From an uncultured Clostridium sp. (GTDB lineage: Bacteria; Bacillota; Clostridia; Lachnospirales; Lachnospiraceae): a stretch of 64,000 nucleotides of DNA. The stretch covers positions 1 through 64,000 of the forward strand of contig CAMEFI010000001.1 in the NCBI GenBank assembly GCA_945915475.1, given 5' to 3'. Numbering within the stretch: the stretch's first letter is position 1; each line of letters opens with the position of its first letter. A program made the translations under genes and the position numbers. Positions 35,503 to 45,764 of the stretch are shown piece after piece. The notes below the pieces were generated by a model. It searched no databases, was not told the origin of the DNA, and saw nothing but the letters and a program-made list of their open reading frames with translations.

Positions 35503-36000
35503 CTATCTATTGTCCACCTTTTCCGGATACAAATCATGATTTGCCAGACGGTTCCAAGCTACTTCTTCCCATTTTGTTCCCGGTTTTCCATAATTGCAAT
35601 ATGGATCAATAGAGATTCCTCCTCTTGGTGTAAACTTACCCCATACTTCAATATACTTTGGATCCATCAACTTAATTAAATCTTCCATAATAATATTCAT
35701 ACAGTCCTCATGGAAGTCTCCATGATTACGAAAACTGAATAAATATAGTTTCAAAGATTTGGATTCTACCATTTTCTCACCGGGTACATAAGAAATATAA
35801 ATGGTTGCAAAATCCGGCTGTCCGGTAATGGGACAAAGGGATGTAAATTCCGGACAGTTAAACTTCACAAAGTAATCATGCTCCGGATGTTTATTCAAAA
35901 ATGTCTCTAATACCTCCGGTTCATAATCCTGTGGATATTTTGTACCCTGATTACCTAATAAAGTTACGCCTTCCATTTCTTCTTTGTTTCTTCCTGTCAT
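35503..36000 (-). CDS. queF: NADPH-dependent 7-cyano-7-deazaguanine reductase (preQ1 synthase) (165 aa)
   Basis: Reduces preQ0 to preQ1 in queuosine synthesis. The family signature is visible: [21 protein letters not shown] with the catalytic Cys in [10 protein letters not shown], then [21 protein letters not shown], the QueF motif. It is the short, single-domain YkvM-type form. The other queuosine genes (queC, queD, queE) are not in the window, so the substrate must come from elsewhere. It starts 83 bp after addA and could share its transcript. No preQ1 riboswitch-like structure was recognised upstream. Confidence 0.94.
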   Translation of the reverse strand: MTGRNKEEMEGVTLLGNQGTKYPQDYEPEVLETFLNKHPEHDYFVKFNCPEFTSLCPITGQPDFATIYISYVPGEKMVESKSLKLYLFSFRNHGDFHEDCMNIIMEDLIKLMDPKYIEVWGKFTPRGGISIDPYCNYGKPGTKWEEVAWNRLANHDLYPEKVDNR

Positions 36001-36083
36001 CTATCTCTACTCCCTTTCTTCTCTCAATTACTCTAATCATAATCTATTTCACATAGTTTTGCAATGGGTAAGCTTTACTATAT

Positions 36084-39000
36084 CTACAACACCGCAATCT
36101 CTTTCCCTAGTGCAAAGGAATAGATATAAGACTCCGCCACATTCAGTCCCGTCAATTGCTCTAATGTATCTTTGTAATACTGCATCTGAGTCCGGTATCG
36201 TTTCACCAGAAGCTCTTCCTGCCCCTCTTTCACATGGTCTGTCTTATAGTCTAAAAGAATCAGCTTGTCACCTTCTTTAAAATAAGCATCAATGATACCC
36301 TGTACCACAATCGGGGTGGATGTGTCCTTGTCACTTATGTTGTCCTTCGAAACTGACTCTTTTCCTGTGAGACACTTAACCGGCACTCCCACAACAAACT
36401 GTTTCTCCTTGTAGAGGTTTCCCTGCTTTGCTGCTTCCCGCATACGGATTCCAAGAGAAGACTTGGAAAAGATTGTAAGTTTATCTGCTGTCACGAAATC
36501 CTTCGTCTCCTCCGGTAATCTTCCATCCTTTCGAAGGTCCTCTAAAAAAACAGCAATATCCTCCGTTGAACACAATGATGCATGATCAAATAATTCCATT
36601 GCCTTATGCATCCATGTACCTCGCATCGCAGCATCCATCTTCTTCTCTTTTTCAATGAAGCGAGGAACCGCAAAGGTATCCGTGACATACTCTGCATCTT
36701 CCACCACATCAGATGGTTCCGTTTCTGTTTCATAGATCCGTTTGATTTCAGTAACAGACAGCTTGGATTTTTGTGTAGTAAAAGCTGCATTTTCATATGT
36801 CCAGGAAAGCCGCTCTTCCAAATCTGTTTGATACCGGACTTCCTGCCCCATCCATTGCTTTAAACGTTGCGTCTTGTCCATCTGTTCTTCCAGATTTGCG
36901 TGCAGATGCATCACCGATAATTTCTTAAAATCGAATGTCTTTACTGACAGCCGGATAGCCGGTGAGGTGATCACATTGTCTAACTCATATTCTGCAGAAA
37001 TGATCTGTTCTCCCTTTTTATCCATACGCTTTGGTACTTCCTTCATAGCATCATGAAATGTTGTATTCCTGATAAATGCCGCCACAAGAAAATCTAAATA
37101 ATTTCTGGCAATATGCACGTTACGATATCCTAATTTTCTGTCTTTTTGTGTCAGTACCATCTCATGTTGTTTGATTAATGCCGGAATATCTCTTGTCACT
37201 CCTGTAATAATCAGCTTCTCCTTTGCACGGGTCAGACCAACATAGAGCAGACGAAGTTCCTCTGCAATACTCTGGGTAATCATAAGGGATGCAAATGCCT
37301 TCCGATTGAAGGTGTCATTACCACATCTGTTCTTTGTATCAATATATTTGGCACCCAGATAATAATCCGAATGGATAATAAGCGGTGTTTTCGTATCCAT
37401 CAGATTGAAATTCTTTCCTGTTCCCGCTAAAAATACAATAGGAAACTCCAATCCCTTACTCTTATGAATACTCATGATCCGGACAACATTTTCACTGCTT
37501 TCTGCTGAAGGATCTCCGCCTAGCGAAACTGCCTTTTTCTGTAACTGATTCACAAACTGTAAGAAGTCAAACAAAGACGGATAGCTTCCATCTTCGAACT
37601 GTTTCGTTTCCATTAACAGCAGCTTGAGATTTCTTACACGAAACATCCCCTCCGGCATTGCCTGCACATAGTAATAAAATCCATTTTCATAATACAGTTC
37701 CCGGAGTAACTGCCCAATTCCCATGTAAGATTTCTTTGCAATATAGTCTTGTACCAATTGCAGAACCTGTTTACACTTCTCACAAAGTGACTGAACTACA
37801 TCCGGTCGTTCTTTTGGAAGCTTCTGTGTAATGCTCTCTCTGTCATCACCGGCAAGTGCTTTAACAACCGTAAAAATATATATCTTGTTCCCATTTTCCT
37901 GCCCTAATATATTTTTTGCAATGGCCAACATTGCCAGTTCATCGCTACTGCATTTACCAAAATATCCCCGGAGCACCGCCGTCATTTCCACATCATTATA
38001 GGGGTTATCTATGACACGAAGCATACTGAGTATCATGCGGATTTCTACAGTATCAAAATAACCATTCTCATTCTGTACTCTTACCGGAATATGATAATTC
38101 ATCAGCACTTCCTGAAATACCTGGCTAAATGCTGTCGGTGCCCGGAACAGAATTACCATGTCTTTGTACGTAGCATCCCGAAGGGTTTCTCCATCTTCCG
38201 CAACCACCTGATATGCATCCCTACCGTCTTCCCCTGTCATTTCCCGAATTCGTCTGGCAATCATGGTTGCTTCCAATTCCATCTTTCCGATATCTTCTAA
38301 ATTCTCGTCCAAATTTTCTTCCTTTTGTGCCGTCATTTCCTCATCCGTTGCACTTAGAAATTGAAAATCTTTACTTTCTCCTAAAAGGAACTCCACCTCA
38401 TCCCCGGAAACCTTCGGAAACTCTCGTCCCGGAACCAGAGCTTCATCCTCTGTATACTCGATTCCCCCAAGCTCCTGTCCCATAATCTGATAAAAAATAT
38501 AATTGATGGTCTCTAGTACATTGGCCCTGCTTCGGAAATTATTCTTTAACAACAGTTTTCGACAGTTCTCACCATCATTTGTGGAATAGGTGTGATATTT
38601 ATCCATAAACAGATCCGGTCTTGCCATACGGAAACTATAGATACTTTGCTTCACATCTCCCACCATAAACATGTTGTAGGTTCCTTCATGTAGCCTGGAT
38701 ACACATTGAAGAATCGCTTCCTGCAGATAGTTACTGTCCTGATACTCATCAATTAATATCTCCCGAAATTGCTCTGACATCTCCCGTCCTACACTACTTG
38801 GGATAGGATTACCTTCTTCATCATATCCGTCACATAATACCTGCAATGCAAAATGTTCCACATCACTGAATTCCAGAATTCCCTTTTCAAGCTTCGCCTG
38901 TAAGAACTGCTCCCGGAACACATCTGTTGCATCTAACAGTGCGCAAAGCATGTTCTCCTGTCCGGCACACTGCTTAATCACTTCATCAAAGGGTATTTCA

Positions 39001-39944
39001 AACAGGGCAAAGAGCCCATTGATCTCCTTCTTATATGCATCCCGGATACTTTTCACACGCTCGGCTTTCTCCTCATCATATTCCCCTTTCCTTCCACGCC
39101 CAATGCCGGCAAACTTTTGTCCGGCAAGTTCTGCAAACTGGGTATAAGTTCTTGCTGACATGATATCTTCCACCAACATAACATCCGACAAAAGGGCCTT
39201 TTCCATATAAAGCGGCCCATCAATACTCCGTGCTATATCCAGTGCCATCTGTACCTTTTCCCGTATTCCCTGTGCCATTTCATGCAATTCCTTAAAATAC
39301 TGCTTTACAAAAGGCAGATTGACAAAAGTATCCTCGTCCTCCACATGCAGACTCTCTTTCGCATATTGAATCCACAGTTCCGGTCTTGGATAACTGGAAC
39401 ATACAGTGTATATCTTCAGCATATATTCTGCTATCTTCTCATCATTCTTATCAGCTGAATATGCTTCCGAGCAAGCCACAAAATCCGGATTCTGATAGCA
39501 TTTCTCTATAACCTGGTCAAGCACTTCATCCTGTAGTAACGCAATCTCTCCGGTATCTCCAATCCGAATCATTGGATCTAATCCAAGAATATGAAAATGT
39601 TCCTTTACTACCTGATAGCAAAAACTATCTATAGTTAAAATGTTGGCCTGGCCTATATAGTTAAGCTGTTTCACATAATGCTCATTATCCGGTTCCCGTT
39701 GTAGCATATCCTCTAAAGCTTTCGCAATTTTATCTTTCATCTGTGCCGCAGCCGCCTTTGTAAAAGTGACAACCAGCAATTCATCAATATCTAACGGGTG
39801 AGAGGAATCTTCTATCATCTCAATAATACGTTCTACCAGCACAGCCGTCTTCCCGGAACCTGCCGCTGCAGATACCAAAAGATTACAATCTCTAGCATCA
39901 ATAATCTTCCTTTGATCATTTGTCCATCTCATGTTCCTCACCAT
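36084..39944 (-). CDS. addA: ATP-dependent helicase/nuclease subunit A (AddA, 1286 aa)
   Basis: Part of AddAB, which resects double-strand breaks for recombination. UvrD-type helicase motifs are seen in LLVSAAAGSGKTAVLVERI (Walker A), ILIDEYQDSNYLQEAIL (Walker B), GDVKQSIYSFRMARPDLF, IMSIHKSKGLEFPIVFL and RLLYVGLTRAKEKL. The C-terminal RecB-family nuclease domain has LILLDYKTDHV. Length is normal. ATGs at 39944 and 39932 are possible; 39944 has GGAAGG 5 nt upstream. The gene overlaps addB by 29 bp. Confidence 0.96.
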   Translation of the reverse strand: MVRNMRWTNDQRKIIDARDCNLLVSAAAGSGKTAVLVERIIEMIEDSSHPLDIDELLVVTFTKAAAAQMKDKIAKALEDMLQREPDNEHYVKQLNYIGQANILTIDSFCYQVVKEHFHILGLDPMIRIGDTGEIALLQDEVLDQVIEKCYQNPDFVACSEAYSADKNDEKIAEYMLKIYTVCSSYPRPELWIQYAKESLHVEDEDTFVNLPFVKQYFKELHEMAQGIREKVQMALDIARSIDGPLYMEKALLSDVMLVEDIMSARTYTQFAELAGQKFAGIGRGRKGEYDEEKAERVKSIRDAYKKEINGLFALFEIPFDEVIKQCAGQENMLCALLDATDVFREQFLQAKLEKGILEFSDVEHFALQVLCDGYDEEGNPIPSSVGREMSEQFREILIDEYQDSNYLQEAILQCVSRLHEGTYNMFMVGDVKQSIYSFRMARPDLFMDKYHTYSTNDGENCRKLLLKNNFRSRANVLETINYIFYQIMGQELGGIEYTEDEALVPGREFPKVSGDEVEFLLGESKDFQFLSATDEEMTAQKEENLDENLEDIGKMELEATMIARRIREMTGEDGRDAYQVVAEDGETLRDATYKDMVILFRAPTAFSQVFQEVLMNYHIPVRVQNENGYFDTVEIRMILSMLRVIDNPYNDVEMTAVLRGYFGKCSSDELAMLAIAKNILGQENGNKIYIFTVVKALAGDDRESITQKLPKERPDVVQSLCEKCKQVLQLVQDYIAKKSYMGIGQLLRELYYENGFYYYVQAMPEGMFRVRNLKLLLMETKQFEDGSYPSLFDFLQFVNQLQKKAVSLGGDPSAESSENVVRIMSIHKSKGLEFPIVFLAGTGKNFNLMDTKTPLIIHSDYYLGAKYIDTKNRCGNDTFNRKAFASLMITQSIAEELRLLYVGLTRAKEKLIITGVTRDIPALIKQHEMVLTQKDRKLGYRNVHIARNYLDFLVAAFIRNTTFHDAMKEVPKRMDKKGEQIISAEYELDNVITSPAIRLSVKTFDFKKLSVMHLHANLEEQMDKTQRLKQWMGQEVRYQTDLEERLSWTYENAAFTTQKSKLSVTEIKRIYETETEPSDVVEDAEYVTDTFAVPRFIEKEKKMDAAMRGTWMHKAMELFDHASLCSTEDIAVFLEDLRKDGRLPEETKDFVTADKLTIFSKSSLGIRMREAAKQGNLYKEKQFVVGVPVKCLTGKESVSKDNISDKDTSTPIVVQGIIDAYFKEGDKLILLDYKTDHVKEGQEELLVKRYRTQMQYYKDTLEQLTGLNVAESYIYSFALGKEIAVL

Positions 39945-42900
39945 CCTTTCCTTCCATAATCAGATGTTTCGCCTCATTCCGGTCAATCTGCGGTGCAATC
40001 CGGTATGCATTGCCACCAAGTCCCGCCTCAAACCGGCATATGCTCTGAAAATCACAGTAATTGCATGGAGAATTCTGCTCCCCTTTTTCAGGATTCATTT
40101 CAATATTTCCCTGTATAATCTGTTCTCCAATCTCCTCCATTTTGTTTCGGACAAAAGATGAAATCTGTTCGAGTTCATGGGTGGTTACTAAAGCTGTATT
40201 TCTGGAATCAAAGTCCCCATCCTTTTTATAACGTACCGGTGTCACGGAACCGGTACGTCCATCCATCAACTGAAGACAGGTGTCATCCTCATTGACTAAT
40301 CCGGTAAGTCTGCTACTCTCTTTCCGTTTCTGTTCGATTCGTTCTTCTTCCCTCTCCTCAATAATGGGATCATAAATATGATAATAATACATACCTGTTG
40401 GTATAATCTTCTTGTCCGGATACTGACGCTTCAAAAGCTCTATCATCACATTCATATATACCGTAAGCTGTAACTGCTTTCCTTCATACATTTTCACATA
40501 ATCGATGTCTTTTGCCCCAGACTTATAATCGATCACCTTCACATATATTGCATCATCTGTTTCCTTAATATCAACCCGATCTATAATTCCGTTTAATTCC
40601 ATCTGCACGCCGCTAGTCAATGCCATGGTAATATAGGAAATCTGATCTTTCGGAGAGAACTGTTTCTCAAAATATGCCGGTTTCATTTTCCCTTCTTCCA
40701 AATGGCGGCACAAATGTCCGACACATCGTTTGGCAATTCGTATAAGAACCTCCAATTGGTGTCTGCTTCGGAAACTGCTGTCAAATATGGTCTCATTTTC
40801 TTCCGCTGCCGCCTGTCTGACAAAGTTCTCAACTTTTGCATCCCGTTCTTCCACAGAAATTTGACTAAGGTCAATTTGTCCATTCTGTACTTCACGGAAG
40901 AAATATTCCATTACCGCATGCAGAATGGTTCCTATATGATTTGATTCTATCTCATATTCTTCTCTTTTTGAGATCTTCAATCCATACTGCAGGAAGAAAC
41001 GATACGCACATCCCACATAGGTCTCTAATCTAGATACACTATGTACCATATGTTTACCATATAAATGGTGGGCAATGGTTTTATCTAATACAGTTTCCCT
41101 GTTCTCATAAAGATAACCATCTATCATCTGACCCATAAGTTCTCTCTGCATTTCTGACATCATCTGATATACCGATGCATCCTCCATATCCTCTCGTGCA
41201 AGCTGACCCGCAAACACATCCGTCATCTCCTCTTGTGTGGATGGCAGCATCTTCTCTAACAGAGTTTTTACGGATACCACGGATAACTTTGGAAAAATCT
41301 GAAAAATACGTTTCAGAAAATAGGATGGTCTTAACTCCACACCTTTTTCATCCACCTGTCTATACGTGAAAATCAGCTCCTCAGATGCTTGAGTCAGCTG
41401 CAGATACAGATAGAACTGTTTGATAAAAATATCCCTTTTACTGTCTGGTGAAAGAACAATCCCCTGCTCCGCCAACTTCTTTCGATCCTTATCTCCTAAG
41501 ATTCCCGTCTGGGAGCTATTCTTTGGAAGTAATCCTTCATTTGCCCCTGCGACAAATAATACTTTCACATGGTGAAAACGGGTTCGCTCCATATCTCCGA
41601 TTACAACCTGATCAATAGTAGACGGAATTGCACCTAATCGAATGTCTGACATTCCTGCAGCTAATATATCCCGTAAAGTTTCTCTTGTAATCTCTTCCTC
41701 TCCTAAGATATCCATTGTCTTATCTAACACGGAGATAAATTTGTCATACACCTGGGCATAACTTTTCGCTTCCCTTAATTTCCCCTCACTTTCAAAAAGC
41801 AGGCTTTGCTTCTGCAATTTCTGTGCCATCTGATTCGTTGACATAAAATTATATAATGCCATCAGATAATCCTTCGTTTTTGCTGACGGCTTTGATAAGA
41901 CAGATACCACCGGTTCAAGCAAATCCATAAATTGTTTTCTTGCTCCGTTTATTGTTCCAAGCCCCTTTACACCGCCACGGAAAGATTCCTTCCACCAGGA
42001 ATATCCTCTCACCCCATATTTGAGTACATAATTTTCAAGAAGATATACTGCATCCATATCCATTTCGAAAAAACCGGTTTTCAAAAATGAAAACACACTT
42101 TCATATGCAAAATCCCGAATAAAGAGATTCAAAAGCATATTGATGATCTCCACAATGGGATTGTGTGTTAATGGCTCATTCACATCAATAAAATAAGGAA
42201 TATGAAGCTGTTGCATTACCTTATGCCAGGTTGCAGTCTGTTCACCCATATCTCCTGTTACGATAGCAAAATCATCATAATGATATGTTCCCCTCATAAC
42301 AGATTCTTTTATTGTCTTTGCAATATAATACGCCTCTTCTTCCACGTCTGTTGCCAGCCGGACACAGATTGCCTTATTCTCGCCCTGGTATTCCACCACC
42401 GGAAAACGAAATAAATGTCGTTCCATATATGCCAATTCCGGCTGGTTCTGTAACCGATAATTGGTCTGCATACTGACATGGGGAAGAATCGGAACCTGAT
42501 TTTCCTGTGCCAATTTACATAATCTGTCCACTGATTCTTTTCCCATGGAAAACAATTCATTTTCTCCATATCCGTTATCTCCAAACAGATTCCCGTCCAT
42601 GGTAAACACAAAATGAAGATTACAGGCCTGCTTCATCAATGCCTCAATGACTTTGTACTGCACCGGAGTAAAACCGGTAAACCCATCAAAATACACTTCT
42701 GCATTCCGCAATAATTCCGATTCTTTCAATGTCTCTGCCAACAGGGAAAGAATCTGTTCAGCCACCATGTAAGAATCTTTCATTGCCTCCTCAAATGCGT
42801 TAAGTAATATCTTAAGATCTGATATCTTGTGATAGAGACTCTGCTCCGGCGACAAACCGGAAAGTATTCCATCTAACACCTCCACTGTCACCTGATATTG

Positions 42901-43290
42901 ATAAAATTCTGACAATATGGATTTGACTTCTTCCACAAATCCCTGCTTTCCGATCATTTTGCCGTAATAAGTAAATTCCTTTTGATGTTTCCTCATTAAT
43001 TTCATCAGGAGCATGCTTTTCCCATAATCATCTAAAATGTCAAAGGTATGCACATTTCGTTCATCAAACACCTTAAATGCCATACGGGTAAAACTGACAA
43101 TGGATATATCCATGGTTCCACCATTGGGATGTAAGGATACCATATCCTGTTCTGCCGCCATATTCGACTGTTCCGGCAACACAAACCAGATTGGAGCATG
43201 CTCCTTTTCCTGTGATTTTTGAATCATTTTTTCATATATGTAACGGGTCTTTCCCGTACCACTTGGTCCCAGTATCAATTCAATCGCCAT
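39916..43290 (-). CDS. addB: ATP-dependent helicase/nuclease subunit B (AddB, 1124 aa)
   Basis: Partner of AddA. A Walker A LGPSGTGKTRYIYEK sits at the very start, as in AddB, with an inactivated helicase body, and the C-terminal nuclease domain carries VKVIDYKSGAKDID. The Fe-S cluster cysteines are visible: one in YVGCAYRFFLQYG and three in CNYCDFQSIC near the end. ATGGAGGCGTT precedes the start. It heads the operon to addA, and the 218 bp upstream hold divergent promoters with the 43509 gene; no clear promoter box was assigned. Confidence 0.95.
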   Translation of the reverse strand: MAIELILGPSGTGKTRYIYEKMIQKSQEKEHAPIWFVLPEQSNMAAEQDMVSLHPNGGTMDISIVSFTRMAFKVFDERNVHTFDILDDYGKSMLLMKLMRKHQKEFTYYGKMIGKQGFVEEVKSILSEFYQYQVTVEVLDGILSGLSPEQSLYHKISDLKILLNAFEEAMKDSYMVAEQILSLLAETLKESELLRNAEVYFDGFTGFTPVQYKVIEALMKQACNLHFVFTMDGNLFGDNGYGENELFSMGKESVDRLCKLAQENQVPILPHVSMQTNYRLQNQPELAYMERHLFRFPVVEYQGENKAICVRLATDVEEEAYYIAKTIKESVMRGTYHYDDFAIVTGDMGEQTATWHKVMQQLHIPYFIDVNEPLTHNPIVEIINMLLNLFIRDFAYESVFSFLKTGFFEMDMDAVYLLENYVLKYGVRGYSWWKESFRGGVKGLGTINGARKQFMDLLEPVVSVLSKPSAKTKDYLMALYNFMSTNQMAQKLQKQSLLFESEGKLREAKSYAQVYDKFISVLDKTMDILGEEEITRETLRDILAAGMSDIRLGAIPSTIDQVVIGDMERTRFHHVKVLFVAGANEGLLPKNSSQTGILGDKDRKKLAEQGIVLSPDSKRDIFIKQFYLYLQLTQASEELIFTYRQVDEKGVELRPSYFLKRIFQIFPKLSVVSVKTLLEKMLPSTQEEMTDVFAGQLAREDMEDASVYQMMSEMQRELMGQMIDGYLYENRETVLDKTIAHHLYGKHMVHSVSRLETYVGCAYRFFLQYGLKISKREEYEIESNHIGTILHAVMEYFFREVQNGQIDLSQISVEERDAKVENFVRQAAAEENETIFDSSFRSRHQLEVLIRIAKRCVGHLCRHLEEGKMKPAYFEKQFSPKDQISYITMALTSGVQMELNGIIDRVDIKETDDAIYVKVIDYKSGAKDIDYVKMYEGKQLQLTVYMNVMIELLKRQYPDKKIIPTGMYYYHIYDPIIEEREEERIEQKRKESSRLTGLVNEDDTCLQLMDGRTGSVTPVRYKKDGDFDSRNTALVTTHELEQISSFVRNKMEEIGEQIIQGNIEMNPEKGEQNSPCNYCDFQSICRFEAGLGGNAYRIAPQIDRNEAKHLIMEGKDGEEHEMDK

Positions 43291-43508
43291 ATAACGCCTC
43301 CATTTATTCTATTCCCATCTCCAATTTATAACACTGATCCTTTTCCTATAACATGCCACAGAATCTCTCTTTTTACAAGGCATATTCATGAAGAAAATAT
43401 AATTTGTATTCCTGGCCATATTTATATATAATGATGTACGAGTCAAAAGTAATTTTGCCACTTACTGATATTGGTAAAATATATTAAAAAGAAAAGGAAC
43501 ATGATAAT

Positions 43509-44153
43509 ATGAATGGAATGATACTGTTTTTGGAAATCTTAGGAACCATTGCATTTTCTATCTCAGGTGCAATGGAAGCCATGAAAAAAGAAATGGATCT
43601 GTTAGGAATTCTGATACTTGGACTTGTGACCGCCATTGGTGGAGGTATTCTCCGGGACATAATCATGGGGGAATTGCCACCGGCCGTATTTCAGAATCCT
43701 AAAATCGTATTGATTGCACTTATTGCGGCATTTCTGTCATTTATTGTGGGAATTCTTGTTTCCAAGAGTAATAAAACCACCCACAAAAATATATGGAATA
43801 CTCTATTATTAGTATCCGATGCCGTAGGTCTTGGAGCCTTTACCATTCTAGGAATCCGTTGTGTACAGGAGCAATATGGCTATAATAATCCAGCCCTTTT
43901 ACTTTTTGTGGGTGTAATCACCGGTGTCGGTGGTGGTGTTATTCGTGACATCTTTGCAGGAAACGTTCCTTATATTTTCCGCAAACACGTCTATGCAACA
44001 GCCTCCATTGCAGGTGCCGCTGTGTATCTTATTCTGCAAAGAACCAACCATCTAGAACTGGCTACCATTGTAAGCTTACTGCTGGTACTACTTCTTCGCA
44101 TTCTAGCAGCACAGTTTCAATGGAATCTTCCAAAAGTTCATTTTAAAGAATAA
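43509..44153 (+). CDS. TRIC/UPF0126-family cation channel protein (214 aa)
   Basis: Seven membrane helices in two similar halves. Each half has the family's Gly-rich signature: LGLVTAIGGGILRDIIMGELPPAVF and VGVITGVGGGVIRDIFAGNVPYIF. Bacterial TRIC homologues form trimeric potassium-permeable channels; YadS/YvgT-type proteins belong here. The start follows AAGGAACATGATAAT. It is followed after 69 bp by the 145-residue membrane protein on the same strand. Confidence 0.93.
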   Translation: MNGMILFLEILGTIAFSISGAMEAMKKEMDLLGILILGLVTAIGGGILRDIIMGELPPAVFQNPKIVLIALIAAFLSFIVGILVSKSNKTTHKNIWNTLLLVSDAVGLGAFTILGIRCVQEQYGYNNPALLLFVGVITGVGGGVIRDIFAGNVPYIFRKHVYATASIAGAAVYLILQRTNHLELATIVSLLLVLLLRILAAQFQWNLPKVHFKE

Positions 44154-44222
44154 TTATTATTCATGTTCTAAAATTCCTTCCTTTCACATAACCTTATAGT
44201 AACAATTATCGGGAGGAATTTT

Positions 44223-44660
44223 ATGGGTTCACAGACAAAAATCGTTGTAGTTAAAGCGAAAGAATTAATTTATACCGGCATTTTCCTTGTCCTTGGTATC
44301 TTATTTGTCATACTGTTAATTACTATGTTCGGAAAGGAAAAAAAGAAAGACACTTCCAGCACACAAAAATACGTCCCCGGTGTATATTCCTCAGCTATCA
44401 CCCTTGGAGAAAATACGTTAAATGTTTCCGTCACGGTTGACGAAGAAACCATAAGCGGTGTGTCCATTGAAAACTTAGATGAAACAGTCACCACCATGTA
44501 TCCGCTATTAGAACCTGCGTTAAATGAAATCAACAGCCAGATATCTGTTGTTGACAATGTAGACGATATCACCTATTCCAAGGAAAACCAGTACACTTAC
44601 ATCATCTTAAATCAAGCAATTAAAAATGCTCTCGAACAGGCCTCCGCTACAAAAAAATAA
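44223..44660 (+). CDS. Membrane-anchored protein with FMN-binding-like fold (145 aa)
   Basis: One transmembrane helix (about 14-36) is followed by a short linker and an external domain (about 48-140). VPGVYSSAITLGENTLNVSV, DEETISGVSIENL and the final helix QAIKNALEQA match the layout of FMN_bind-type domains seen in Clostridia (G-x-Y, then V-x-V-x-V-x-x-x-x-I-x-x-V), but no residue clearly required for flavin attachment is visible. The assignment is therefore a fold-level resemblance. GGGAGGAATTTT precedes the start. Confidence 0.6.
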   Translation: MGSQTKIVVVKAKELIYTGIFLVLGILFVILLITMFGKEKKKDTSSTQKYVPGVYSSAITLGENTLNVSVTVDEETISGVSIENLDETVTTMYPLLEPALNEINSQISVVDNVDDITYSKENQYTYIILNQAIKNALEQASATKK

Positions 44661-44671
44661 CACAGACATGT

Positions 44672-44730
44672 TAAGGCATACGTTTTTGCTCCTGTGCTGA
44701 CTGCAAAACGCATGCCTAAAGTGTTTTTTT
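44672..44730. terminator. Bidirectional terminator between converging genes
   Basis: Left arm 44672-44689 (AAGGCATACGTTTTTGC) and right arm 44703-44719 (GCAAAACGCATGCCTTAA-like) form a long stem with few mismatches and a 13-nt loop. A T7 run follows on the plus strand at 44724-44730. The stem overlaps the last codons of the 44716-45390 gene. Confidence 0.8.
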
Positions 44731-45390
44731 GTCTACAATATTGTTCTTGTCTTTGAAGATAGAATGGGCCGGAACCACTCCACGTACCATGCTCACCGGA
44801 TACACATTAGAATCCTTACAAATAACCGAACCCGGATTCAGCACCGAATTACAACCAATTTCTACATGATCTCCTAACATGGCTCCAAATTTCTTAAGCT
44901 TTGTATCAATATCATAATCGGCTCCCTTTACGTGAACAAGTGTCTTATCTGCCTTAACATTGGAAGTAATGGAACCTGCTCCCATATGGGAATAGAATCC
45001 CAACACAGAATCCCCTACATAATTATAATGCGGAACCTGCACATGATTAAAAAGTATTACATTCTTAAGTTCTGTGGAATTACCAACCACACAGTCATTA
45101 CCTACCAAAGCATTACCACGTATAAAGGCTCCCGGTCTTACCTCCGTACGCTCTCCAATGATACACGGACCTGCAATATAATTGTTTGGATAAATCTTAG
45201 CAGATTTTGCAATCCAGACATTTTCTTCCCGTTCTTCATAAATATCCTTCGGCAAGGTTTTTCCTAACTCTACAATAAACTCTCCAATCTTAGGAAGCGC
45301 CTCCCACGGATAAGTCAGGCCTTCCAGCAATGGTTTTGCCAATGTTTCGTTCAAGTCATATAATTCTTTGATTGTTATCTGTTCCTGCAT
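44716..45390 (-). CDS. Left-handed beta-helix (hexapeptide) sugar-nucleotide transferase-like protein (224 aa)
   Basis: The middle consists of hexapeptide repeats (about 60-215: AKIYPNNYIAGPCIIGERTE, VRPGAFIRGNALVGNDCVVG) typical of GlmU C-terminal-like acyltransferases. In Clostridia such stand-alone proteins are commonly labelled UDP-GlcNAc pyrophosphorylase because of this similarity, but the pyrophosphorylase domain is absent. An N-terminal helical part (1-50) starts MQEQITIKELYDLNETLA. The acceptor is unknown. Confidence 0.8.
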   Translation of the reverse strand: MQEQITIKELYDLNETLAKPLLEGLTYPWEALPKIGEFIVELGKTLPKDIYEEREENVWIAKSAKIYPNNYIAGPCIIGERTEVRPGAFIRGNALVGNDCVVGNSTELKNVILFNHVQVPHYNYVGDSVLGFYSHMGAGSITSNVKADKTLVHVKGADYDIDTKLKKFGAMLGDHVEIGCNSVLNPGSVICKDSNVYPVSMVRGVVPAHSIFKDKNNIVDKKTL

Positions 45391-45529
45391 ATTTTATTTC
45401 CCTTCCAAATAAAAAAAATCTTATACTTTATTATATATTTATATACCATAACCTGCAAGAGATAATGTATTACAAGCAATTTCTATGACATTCATCATTT
45501 CAATCCATACACCCATTCGTTTCATCAGC

Positions 45530-45742
45530 CTATCCCCTCTTTTCCACCAATAAATCCATACCAAGCAAGTTAATGAGGTCAATTGCTTTTCCAATCTCGG
45601 CAGTTGCCTTACCTCTCTCCAAATCCGAGATGAAACTCACGCTGAATCCCGTAAATTCTGCCAAATATGCCTGTGTATAATGTAATTCTTTTCTTCTGAA
45701 GCGAATTGCTTCTCCTAACGACTTTGAATCTGTAATCTTCAT
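45530..45742 (-). CDS. Small XRE-family transcriptional regulator (70 aa)
   Basis: A single helix-turn-helix domain: LGEAIRFRRKELHYTQAYLA then FSVSFISDLERGKAT, of the HipB/Y4mF type, which is typical of antitoxin-like regulators. No HipA or other toxin gene is adjacent. Three palindromes built on CCGTACGG lie directly upstream (45765-45853) and are its most likely operators. The 139 bp downstream contain no recognisable gene. Confidence 0.85.
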   Translation of the reverse strand: MKITDSKSLGEAIRFRRKELHYTQAYLAEFTGFSVSFISDLERGKATAEIGKAIDLINLLGMDLLVEKRG

Positions 45743-45764
45743 AAAAACATTCCCTTTTCATATC

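Noticed and set aside
36001-36083. preQ1 riboswitch upstream of queF
   Set aside because: No recognisable aptamer core was seen in the 83-bp leader.
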